Assembly: GCA_029820915.1 (NCBI GenBank)
Contig: JALGUI010000204.1
Coordinates: forward strand, 1-5,128
Direction of reading: 5' to 3'
Length of the DNA stretch: 5,128 bases
Origin: Candidatus Zipacnadia bacterium
GTDB lineage: Bacteria > Armatimonadota > Zipacnadia > Zipacnadales > UBA5352
Each line of letters begins with the position of its first letter. Within the stretch, counting starts at the first letter, position 1. The notes beneath the pieces are model-generated. The model was not told where the DNA came from, did not search any database, and saw nothing but the letters and a program-made list of their open reading frames with translations. A program made the translations under genes and the position numbers. Below, piece after piece: positions 1 to 5,128 of this stretch.

Positions 1-87
1 CCCGGCGAGGTCGGCGATCTCCATGGCGTAGCGCAGGGCCACCTCGCTGTGCTGGGATCCGTCCACCCCGACCATGATCGCTCTCAT
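1..87 (-). CDS. Universal stress protein (UspA family), N-terminal 29 residues only
   Basis: The reverse strand encodes a 29-residue start, MRAIMVGVDGSQHSEVALRY followed by AMEIADLAG, which runs off the left edge. The opening hydrophobic strand followed by VGVDGS is the typical first beta-strand and nucleotide-contacting aspartate of the UspA/Rossmann-like fold. The S-x-x-S-x-x-A-L-x-Y-A-x-x-x-A helix after it is also characteristic. Usp proteins are small cytoplasmic, often ATP-binding, homodimers induced by stress or starvation. The start at 87 is supported by a purine-rich ribosome-binding stretch (97-104) upstream. The gene is on the same strand as the sugar operon but 161 nt downstream of it, so it is probably transcribed separately. 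Family assignment is quite secure from the N-terminus. Whether it is a single or tandem Usp domain, and whether it binds ATP (the G-2x-G-9x-G-S/T motif is near the C-terminus), cannot be seen. Confidence 0.85.
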   Translation of the reverse strand, partial: MRAIMVGVDGSQHSEVALRYAMEIADLAG

Positions 88-248
88 CCGACCGCGCTCC
101 CTCCAGTTGACAACTTCGGACGCACCCAGTAGTTCGCGCAGTGGAGCGGCTCTCCTGCCTCCCGGCGCCCTGCTGTCATGCCTCCGGCGTCGCGCCAGGT
201 CACGTGCCCGGCTCGATCGGCGGGCCAGGTGCCGCCCCTCGCCAACGG
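88..248 (-). other. 161-nt intergenic region upstream of usp
   Basis: This gap separates the secreted-protein stop from the usp start and is the most likely place for a usp promoter. I see no convincing sigma70 -35/-10 pair on the minus strand, and the sequence stays GC-rich throughout. It contains one half of the stop-codon hairpin (229-238) and an 11-bp perfect palindrome, AGTTG-A-CAACT, at 105-115, next to the usp ribosome-binding site. No small ORF with a ribosome-binding site is apparent. Confidence 0.5.
97..104 (-). promoter_or_regulatory. Ribosome-binding site of the usp gene
   Basis: On the minus strand GGAGGGAG ends 9 nt before the ATG at 87 and gives two overlapping Shine-Dalgarno registers (GGAG and GGGAG). 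It supports the chosen start. Confidence 0.6.
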
Positions 249-263
249 CTATTGGGGCAGCAC
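229..263 (-). terminator. Hairpin enclosing the stop codon of the secreted-protein gene
   Basis: On the minus strand GTGCTGCCCC (263-254) can pair with GGGGCGGCAC (238-229): ten base pairs, one of them a U-G wobble, around a 15-nt loop. The TAG stop (251-249) lies inside the loop. No U-tract follows, so this is not a standard intrinsic terminator. It could be a 3' stability hairpin, a weak terminator at the operon end, or a coincidence in GC-rich DNA. Confidence 0.4.
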
Positions 264-2474
264 GAGCTGAACGCGGGCCCGCGGCCGCACCGTGGCCACA
301 TCGTCGTCCTCGTAGCGCATCACCGTGAACTGCCCGCGCCGCAGCGTCGGGAAGCTCCCGGTCACCTGCGCCGACACATCGCGGCCCTCCGCGCCATCAG
401 TCGGCTGCACCGCGACCGGCCCGTACCAGACCGCGCCCTCGCGGCCGAAGCGGTAGAGGAAGACCTGCTGCAGCTCGGCGGCGCCCTCGGGCACCGTGAA
501 CTCGCCCTCGATCTCGCGCCAGTCATCGCCGAAGCGGTTGGTGAGGCCGCCGACGTCGCGCGTCTCGCCGCCCTCGAGCACGAAGCGCAGGATGACGTGG
601 CTCTGCGCGCCGCCCTCGGATCGCCCGGAGATGCTCACCCGCAACGCCGCCCCAGGCGTGACCTCGCGCCGCACCCCCAGGCGCACCACGAGGTAGCCGT
701 CATCGAAGCCACGGAAGCCGGTCGGGTCGTCGGCGTCCGCCCGCGACGCGCCGTCATCGTCGAGCAGCGGCAGCACGGTGAGCGTGCTGCCCGCGCGCGG
801 GCGCATGACGAGCCTCATGCCGCGCTCGAGCGCGCCCTCGTAGCGCACCCGCGCCCCATTGTCGCCCACCGACGGATTCGTGACCGTGTCCCGCAGGCAG
901 TCGATAGCGACCGCGGGCTGCACATTCGTCGCCAGCCGGAAGCCCGGCTCGAGCCACTCGGTCCCGGACTCGCCCACGTCATGCGGCTGGGCCAACGCGA
1001 TCGCCGTGTCCTCGCGCGCCGTCAGCTCGGTCGGCCCGCCCTCGTCGGCCTCGGCGCGGAGCCCGAACGGGCCGGCCGGGGTGCCGTCGAAGTCGGCGGG
1101 CACCGTCACCCACCAGTCGGCGACGCGGCGCTCGCCGGGCTGCAGATCGCCCAGCGTCAGCGTCGGGGGCCCCGATGCGTTCGGATCGACCACAAAGCCC
1201 TCGGGAGCCGACAGCGTGATCGAGGCATCGTGCGCGATGGCCTCCGCCGGGTCGAGGAAGAACGACTCCTCGCGGGCGTTCTCGACGATGACCCGCGGAT
1301 GGATCATCCCGCCGGGCTCGGCGCCTTCGAGTGGCAGGTCGGCGTAGAGGCGTAGCGGCGGGTAGGCGCGGACCACGCCCATGCCGACGTCCTCGAGCGC
1401 CAGGATGCGCCGCCAGTGCAGGCGCCGCGACACGCCGCGCGTGTTCCACTCAGGACCCTCGGGGATGCCGGGGTCATCGTTCCATGCCTTGCGCGCCGCG
1501 CAGTCTCCGGAGCAGTAGAGGAAGTAGCCCATGTTCTGCGGGACGCGCTGCTTCGCCATCGCCAGGCACTCGTCCCACGCGCACAGCCTCATGCCGCCGG
1601 GGTGCGAGACCTGCGAGAAGAACAGCCAGTCGTTGTCCCGCGCGAGGGCCACGTAACGCTCCCAGACCGCCTGGTTGTTCGGGTAGGCGAAGAAGCCGTC
1701 GCACACGCCGGGTCGGATGATGTCCGCCCACCGTATCGGCACGAGCATCGGCCGATCGAGCGGGGCGCCCTCAGCCACCATGTCCAGCGACAGGTGGTTC
1801 GTCTGCTGGTAGTACCACACCAGCCGTCCGCCGGACGCCTCCTTCATGGCCGCGTGGATCTCGCCCAGCACCTCCACCCACTTCTCGCCCCACCACAGGC
1901 GCGTCTCGTCGTCCCAGACGAGCGGCTTGCCGCGCTCGGCCTCGATCTCGGCGCGGAAACGCTCCAGGTCCCAGGTCAACTCGCCGCCGGTCTCGTTCCT
2001 GCGGAAGGGACCGCCGCTGAAGTGCCCGGGCAGCTCTTCGAGGAAGGTCAGGCCCACCACGTTCTCCGGGCGGCTGATGTTGTCGAGCACCACGCTCACC
2101 TGTGCGTGGATGTTCTCGATCAGCCCCTCCTTGACGCCGGGCTTGTAGAGGTAGTGCAGGAAGGTGGCCTGGTAGCGGTTCTCCGGGCAGTCGCCCAGAC
2201 TCATGATGGGCCAGACGCGGATGACGATCTTCAGCTCGGGGTTGATCTCCAGCAGGCGGTTGAGCTGCTCGACGGTCTCCGGCGTCGCGCCGATGTTGCC
2301 GAAGCACAGATAGAGCCAGTCGTAGCGCGCCACGTCCAGCTCGGCGCCGTCCTGCACGCCGCCGTAGTAGCAGCCCACGCCCAGCTCCCAGTAGTGGTCC
2401 TCGGCCTGCGCCCACGCCATGGTGGCCGTCAGCGCCAGCGCGAGGGTGAGCCCGATGGCCATCGCCGTGCGCAT
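249..2474 (-). CDS. Large secreted protein, putative glycoside-hydrolase-like region plus beta-sandwich domains
   Basis: The protein has 741 residues from the ATG at 2474. That start is chosen because a GGGAGGT site sits 6 nt upstream and because it gives a clean signal peptide (MRTAMAIGLTLALALTATMA, likely cleaved after AWA or AQA near residues 22-24). An upstream in-frame ATG at 2507 would put non-hydrophobic residues first and overlap the previous gene. Residues about 28-370 alternate hydrophobic strands and helices like a TIM barrel (VRYDWLYLCFG-like strands, LKIVIRVWP, VVGLTFLEELPGHF, GRLVWYYQQTNH, DWLFFSQVSH, MGYFLYCSGD). E146/E147 after a beta-strand is a candidate acid/base site. Residues about 390-495 resemble an Ig-like/NEW3 domain (FFLDPAEA, LQPGERRVADWWVTVPADFDGTP). 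Residues about 590-690 resemble a carbohydrate-binding jelly roll ending in VWYGPVAV. Eight cysteines lie in the barrel-like part. It is the last gene of the apparent operon. Role in extracytoplasmic glycan cleavage or binding is inference; I recognise no named GH family. Confidence 0.6.
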   Translation of the reverse strand: MRTAMAIGLTLALALTATMAWAQAEDHYWELGVGCYYGGVQDGAELDVARYDWLYLCFGNIGATPETVEQLNRLLEINPELKIVIRVWPIMSLGDCPENRYQATFLHYLYKPGVKEGLIENIHAQVSVVLDNISRPENVVGLTFLEELPGHFSGGPFRRNETGGELTWDLERFRAEIEAERGKPLVWDDETRLWWGEKWVEVLGEIHAAMKEASGGRLVWYYQQTNHLSLDMVAEGAPLDRPMLVPIRWADIIRPGVCDGFFAYPNNQAVWERYVALARDNDWLFFSQVSHPGGMRLCAWDECLAMAKQRVPQNMGYFLYCSGDCAARKAWNDDPGIPEGPEWNTRGVSRRLHWRRILALEDVGMGVVRAYPPLRLYADLPLEGAEPGGMIHPRVIVENAREESFFLDPAEAIAHDASITLSAPEGFVVDPNASGPPTLTLGDLQPGERRVADWWVTVPADFDGTPAGPFGLRAEADEGGPTELTAREDTAIALAQPHDVGESGTEWLEPGFRLATNVQPAVAIDCLRDTVTNPSVGDNGARVRYEGALERGMRLVMRPRAGSTLTVLPLLDDDGASRADADDPTGFRGFDDGYLVVRLGVRREVTPGAALRVSISGRSEGGAQSHVILRFVLEGGETRDVGGLTNRFGDDWREIEGEFTVPEGAAELQQVFLYRFGREGAVWYGPVAVQPTDGAEGRDVSAQVTGSFPTLRRGQFTVMRYEDDDVATVRPRARVQLVLPQ

Positions 2475-2480
2475 GAGCCG

Positions 2481-2487
2481 ACCTCCC
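2481..2487 (-). promoter_or_regulatory. Ribosome-binding site fixing the start of the secreted-protein gene
   Basis: Minus-strand GGGAGGT is a near-perfect anti-16S match placed 6 nt before the ATG at 2474. It lies immediately after the TGA of the upstream isomerase gene. It decides against the in-frame ATG at 2507, which lies inside that gene. Confidence 0.85.
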
Positions 2488-2488
2488 G

Positions 2489-3346
2489 TCACCGACTGAG
2501 CCGCCACCGCGTGGTGGCCAGGATGCCCTCCAGCCGCCTGAGCGTCAGGTCCACGGGCAGCCCGCGCTCGCCGGGTATCTCGAGGTTGAAGATGCCCTCA
2601 TAGCCGATCTCGCGCAGCGCCGCGATGCCCGCCTCCCAGTCTATGCTGCCGCGGCCGGGCGCGAGGTGCTGATCGCTCAAGCCGTCGTTGTCCTGGATGT
2701 GCAGCGCGATGAGCCGCCTGCCGCACTGGCGTACCGCCTCCGCCATCGGCACGCCCTGTACGTGCGCGTGGCCGACGTCGAGACAGATGCCGATGTTGGG
2801 CGCGCCGACCACATCGATGAGCTCGTGTAGCTCGGGGATGGTTGCGCCGAAGGTGCGGCGCCCAAGCGCTCCCGTCGCCCCCGCCTTTGCGTCATTCATG
2901 TTCTCGACGGCGAGCGCCACGCCGCGCTCGCCTGCGTGCACGGACAGTTGCGCGAAGCTCTCGATGCGGCGCCCCTCCTCCTTGTGCTGATCTACGAGGG
3001 TCGCGGGGCGATCGCCGCCCGGGTGGATGACGCCCACCTCGATGCCCATCCGCGCGCACAGCTCGATCTGGCGCATGACCGCGGCGATGTCACGCTGGCG
3101 GGCCTCATCGTCGGCGGTCGCGACGTTCGCCGAGATCAGCAGGTGCGCCTGCGGCATGGCGACGCCCAGTTCCTCGACGACTTCGCGCAGCTCGTCTGCC
3201 GCCTGCTCGGGGATGGCCGCGTCGGCGATCATCACCAGGTGCTCAGTTGAGAGTTCGAACGCCTCCCAGCCAATGTCGGCGAGGCTCCTGACCGCCTCCA
3301 CGGGTGAGAGTTCGACCACGATAGCCGTCCACATTGCGGGTGTCAT
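2489..3346 (-). CDS. Sugar phosphate isomerase/epimerase (xylose-isomerase-like TIM barrel), copy A
   Basis: The protein has 285 residues, normal for the AP_endonuc_2/xylose-isomerase-like TIM-barrel superfamily (PF01261), with no signal peptide, so cytoplasmic. The divalent-metal ligand set expected of the family is present: E148 (VALAVENMND), D190 (IGICLDVGHAHVQG, with H193), H216 (LIALHIQDN) and E256 (IFNLEIPGE). H68 and H108 end earlier strands (PQAHL, EVGVIHPGG). Members isomerise or epimerise sugars and keto-sugars, dehydrate inosose (IolE type) or eliminate 3-keto-glycosides, so the substrate cannot be fixed. The start at 3346 has GGAGGT 5 nt upstream and aligns without a gap to the M1 of the neighbouring paralogue through GWE at residues 26-28. 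An internal M5 lacks such spacing. By hand count it shares about half its residues with copy B. It lies 12 nt after copy B and 14 nt before the secreted protein, so it is very likely co-transcribed. Confidence 0.88.
   Translation of the reverse strand: MTPAMWTAIVVELSPVEAVRSLADIGWEAFELSTEHLVMIADAAIPEQAADELREVVEELGVAMPQAHLLISANVATADDEARQRDIAAVMRQIELCARMGIEVGVIHPGGDRPATLVDQHKEEGRRIESFAQLSVHAGERGVALAVENMNDAKAGATGALGRRTFGATIPELHELIDVVGAPNIGICLDVGHAHVQGVPMAEAVRQCGRRLIALHIQDNDGLSDQHLAPGRGSIDWEAGIAALREIGYEGIFNLEIPGERGLPVDLTLRRLEGILATTRWRLSR
2583..2629 (-). repeat. Near-identical 47-nt block shared by the two isomerase genes (copy A side)
   Basis: This block matches 3453-3499 at a constant offset of 870 with only two differences (2600/3470 and 2626/3496). 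It encodes the AALREIGYEGIFNLE segment carrying the last metal-ligand glutamate. A second block at about 2720-2748 matches 3590-3618 with one difference and encodes the MAEAVRQCG segment. These are remnants of a gene duplication under protein constraint, not a mobile repeat. Confidence 0.8.
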
Positions 3347-3351
3347 GTCAG

Positions 3352-3357
3352 ACCTCC
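3352..3357 (-). promoter_or_regulatory. Ribosome-binding site of isomerase copy A
   Basis: Minus-strand GGAGGT sits 5 nt before the ATG at 3346 and directly follows the TGA of copy B. The junction TGACGGAGGTC closely matches the TGACGGGAGGTC after copy A, so the duplicated unit may have carried its downstream ribosome-binding site with it. Confidence 0.85.
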
Positions 3358-3358
3358 G

Positions 3359-4213
3359 TCAGCGGCCCAGCAGCCACTGTGTCGTTGCGAGGACGCCCTC
3401 GAGCCAGTGCACCTGCGCGTCCATCGGCTGGCCGCGCGCCGGGCTGATCTCCAGGTTGAAGATGCCCTCGTAGCCGATCTCGCGCAGCGCCGCGACGCCG
3501 CTCTCCCAGTCGATGGTGCCGCGGAACGGCTCGATGTGCTCGTCCTTGACTCCATGGTTGTCGTCGATGTGCGTGGCGATCAGCCGGTCGCCGCACTGAC
3601 GTACCGCCTCCGCCATCGAGATGCCCTGCACGTTGGTGTGCCCGGTGTCCAGGCAGATGCCGAAGTTGTCCGCGCCGACGGCATCGATGACCTCGTGGAG
3701 CTCGGGGATGATCGCGCCGAAGAGCCGCCGGCCCAGGGCCGACATCTCATCGCCGCGCGTGTCCATGGTGTTCTCGATGGCGATGCTGAAACCGTGCTGC
3801 GCGCCGAACTCGGCCATTCGGGCGAAGCTCTCGATGCGCACCTGCCCGACCCGGCGGTACTCCGCGAGGGTGGCCGGCATGCCGCCCACCGGGTGGAGCA
3901 CGCCGACCTCTAGCCCCATGCGCCTGCACAGCTTGATGTGCCGCTCGACCATCGCGAGGTCCGCTTCGCGCTGCGCGTCATCGAGCGACCCCATCGCCGC
4001 CACTTCCAGGTGCACCTGTGGGACGCGCAGGCCCAGCTCCTCGATGAGCGCGCCCACCTCATCGGCGGCGGCGTCAGGATCGTCGGCGCCGGCGATCTCG
4101 CGCAGGTGGGTCAGCGCCAGCTCGCCACCCTCCCAGCCCATCTCGGCCATGGCGCGCAGGCTGCCCTCGAGTCCGGCGTCCATCAGAACGTGGCTCGTTG
4201 CTCCGGTGTACAT
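3359..4213 (-). CDS. Sugar phosphate isomerase/epimerase (xylose-isomerase-like TIM barrel), copy B
   Basis: The protein has 284 residues, is cytoplasmic, and belongs to the same AP_endonuc_2/xylose-isomerase-like fold as the gene downstream. Metal-ligand candidates are all kept: E147 (FSIAIENTMD), D189 (FGICLDTGHTNVQG, with H192), H215 (LIATHIDDN) and E255 (IFNLEISPA). H68 (PQVHLE) and H107 (EVGVLHPVGG) are also shared. It therefore looks like an active enzyme rather than a decaying copy. Compared with copy A it differs most in the N-terminal half and in loops near the active-site side: DTRGDEMS versus DAKAGATG after the first ligand, and HIEPFRGTIDW versus HLAPGRGSIDW. This suggests a different substrate or reaction step. 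The start at 4213 is supported by a GGAGTG site 7 nt upstream. It follows the oxidoreductase gene by 50 nt and precedes copy A by 12 nt. Exact reaction (isomerase, epimerase, dehydratase or lyase) cannot be told from sequence. Confidence 0.88.
   Translation of the reverse strand: MYTGATSHVLMDAGLEGSLRAMAEMGWEGGELALTHLREIAGADDPDAAADEVGALIEELGLRVPQVHLEVAAMGSLDDAQREADLAMVERHIKLCRRMGLEVGVLHPVGGMPATLAEYRRVGQVRIESFARMAEFGAQHGFSIAIENTMDTRGDEMSALGRRLFGAIIPELHEVIDAVGADNFGICLDTGHTNVQGISMAEAVRQCGDRLIATHIDDNHGVKDEHIEPFRGTIDWESGVAALREIGYEGIFNLEISPARGQPMDAQVHWLEGVLATTQWLLGR
3453..3499 (-). repeat. Near-identical 47-nt block shared by the two isomerase genes (copy B side)
   Basis: This is the partner of the block at 2583-2629, with 45 of 47 bases identical. 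It codes for the conserved GYEGIFNLE strand near the C-terminus. The related block at about 3590-3618 partners 2720-2748. Confidence 0.8.
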
Positions 4214-4220
4214 GAGTGGA

Positions 4221-4226
4221 CACTCC
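4221..4226 (-). promoter_or_regulatory. Ribosome-binding site of isomerase copy B
   Basis: Minus-strand GGAGTG lies 7 nt before the ATG at 4213, inside the 50-nt gap after the oxidoreductase gene. I see no terminator hairpin or promoter in that gap, which fits read-through transcription from the oxidoreductase gene. Confidence 0.6.
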
Positions 4227-4263
4227 GATTGCTCGACGTTGGTTGTAGGGAGGGGCGCGCGGC

Positions 4264-5128
4264 CTAGAGATCGACCACCGCGGGCCGGTCGCCGATGTCC
4301 AGGATCGCCTCGGCGATGCGCGTGGCCTCGATGCCCTCGCGCGCGCCGGCATCGGGCCGGCCACCCGTTTGCACGCAGCCAATGAAGTGCGCCATCTGCC
4401 GCCGGAACCAGTCGGGGCCGGTGTCGGCCTCGAACTCGACGAGGCGCTCGCCGTCCTCAAGGTTGACCTGCAGCTTGCCGTCGCCGGCGAACAGGATAGC
4501 GCCCTTCGGGCCCAGGACGTCATGGGCGCCTGCCGCGCGCACCGTGGAGCCGAAGCCCGGCAGACCCCACGACCACACCATGATGAGCTGGTCGCCGGAC
4601 TCGAAGTCAACCACCGCGGTGCCGGTGTCCCACGAGTCGCCGGCCTGCTTCATGTGTCGCAGGTTCGCGCACACCCGGCTCGCGTCGCCGAAGGTGAAAC
4701 GCGCGAAGTCGTAGTTGTGCACCGCGCCGTCGATGAAGGGCCCGCCGCCGACCTCTTTGTCGAAGAACCAGGGCGTCGGCGCGCCCGAGCCGCCGCTGAC
4801 CGAGCGCCAGACTACCGGCCGACCGATCATCCCGCTCTGGATGACCTCGCGCATCTTCAGCCACTCGTTGGAGAAGTGGCGCACGAAGGCCATCTGCAGG
4901 ACCACGCCATTCGCCTCGGCGGCCCGCGCCATCTCCTCGCATTTCGCCACGGTCAGCGCCATGGGCTTCTCGCACAGGACGTGCTTGCCCGCCTCGGCGG
5001 CGGCGATCATCGCATCCGGGTGGAAGCCCGTCGGCGTGCACACCACCACGGCGTCCACGTCATCGCGGGCCAGCAACTCCTCCATGCTCGTCGTGCCGCA
5101 CTCGGTTCCGTAGTCCTCCTGGTGCTTC
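4264..5128 (-). CDS. Gfo/Idh/MocA-family NAD(P)-dependent oxidoreductase, N-terminus beyond the window
   Basis: The reading frame is open to the right edge (287 residues visible), so the ATG at 5085 is internal: the residues before it (KHQEDYGTECGTTS) already read like this family, as in '...YG...-T-EELL'. The GxGxxG nucleotide-binding loop lies outside the window. Numbering from that internal Met, the fragment shows DVDAVVVCTPTGFH (9-22), then GKHVLCEKPMA (33-43) with the family's conserved EKP lysine K40. D119 and H123 follow in GGGPFIDGAVHNYD, the usual substrate-side Asp/His pair. The C-terminal end (IEATRIAEAILDIGDRPAVV) is typical. The family oxidises or reduces sugar and inositol hydroxyls, often at C2 or C3, using tightly bound or free NAD(P). 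It is the first visible gene of the apparent operon and sits 50 nt before isomerase copy B, matching the common pairing of Gfo/Idh/MocA enzymes with TIM-barrel isomerases. Whether further genes precede it cannot be seen. Confidence 0.92.
   Translation of the reverse strand, partial: KHQEDYGTECGTTSMEELLARDDVDAVVVCTPTGFHPDAMIAAAEAGKHVLCEKPMALTVAKCEEMARAAEANGVVLQMAFVRHFSNEWLKMREVIQSGMIGRPVVWRSVSGGSGAPTPWFFDKEVGGGPFIDGAVHNYDFARFTFGDASRVCANLRHMKQAGDSWDTGTAVVDFESGDQLIMVWSWGLPGFGSTVRAAGAHDVLGPKGAILFAGDGKLQVNLEDGERLVEFEADTGPDWFRRQMAHFIGCVQTGGRPDAGAREGIEATRIAEAILDIGDRPAVVDL

Noticed and set aside
107..135. Plus-strand TTGACA at 107-112 as a -35 promoter box
   Set aside because: The best -10 at the right distance (130-135, TAGTTC) is poor, and there is no plus-strand gene for it to serve.
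141..1355. Long plus-strand open frame (404 codons) opposite the secreted-protein gene
   Set aside because: Its product is rich in Arg, His, Ala and low-complexity stretches, the usual mirror of a GC-rich coding strand. It has no family resemblance, and the opposite strand has a signal peptide, a strong ribosome-binding site and protein-like sequence.
2475..2507. Upstream in-frame ATG at 2507 as start of the secreted protein
   Set aside because: It lies inside the upstream isomerase gene and adds a non-hydrophobic leader before the signal peptide. The ATG at 2474 has a near-perfect ribosome-binding site 6 nt away.
1416..2603. Second long plus-strand open frame (395 codons)
   Set aside because: It spans the junction of two well-supported minus-strand genes and has the same antisense composition (V, H, R, A, Q, L). 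It is best explained by codon bias.
3407..4385. Several plus-strand open frames opposite isomerase copy B and the oxidoreductase
   Set aside because: Ser/Arg/Pro-rich or Asp/Val/His-rich translations without domains. They are shadows of the minus-strand genes, which carry intact catalytic motifs.
5083..5085. ATG at 5085 as start of the oxidoreductase
   Set aside because: The frame stays open and family-like up to the window edge, and the family needs a Rossmann nucleotide-binding segment before this point, so the true start is outside the window.

Overview
The window is a GC-rich (roughly two-thirds G+C) bacterial stretch in which every gene I can support lies on the minus strand, so it reads from the right edge to the left. 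No RNA gene, mobile element or CRISPR array is visible. Clear Shine-Dalgarno sequences, long G/C-ending codon runs, a secreted carbohydrate-active protein and duplicated sugar-isomerase genes fit a heterotrophic, polysaccharide- or glycoside-using bacterium. The style resembles uncultured Armatimonadota- or Planctomycetota-like genomes. That placement is an impression from gene style, not something the sequence proves.

Layout in transcription order: (1) a Gfo/Idh/MocA-family NAD(P)-dependent sugar oxidoreductase whose N-terminus runs off the right edge (4264-5128); (2) a 50-nt gap; (3) a xylose-isomerase-like TIM-barrel sugar isomerase/epimerase (3359-4213); (4) a 12-nt gap; (5) a second, paralogous isomerase/epimerase (2489-3346); (6) a 14-nt gap; (7) a large secreted protein with an apparent glycoside-hydrolase-like N-terminal region followed by beta-sandwich domains (249-2474); (8) a 161-nt gap; (9) the first 29 codons of a universal stress protein (1-87). 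Genes 1 to 7 look like one operon. The 161-nt gap before the usp gene begins with a hairpin that encloses the upstream stop codon, so usp is probably a separate unit.

Working model (inference): the secreted protein acts on or binds a glycan or glycoside outside the cytoplasm. The oxidoreductase oxidises the imported sugar, and the two TIM-barrel enzymes isomerise, epimerise or eliminate the oxidised sugar. Oxidoreductase plus AP_endonuc_2-type TIM barrel is the pairing known from inositol catabolism and from 3-keto-glycoside and C-glycoside breakdown, but no substrate can be read from the sequence.

The most interesting points are the tandem isomerase duplication, whose copies differ much more in the N-terminal than the C-terminal half, and the large secreted protein, which I cannot place in a named glycosidase family.
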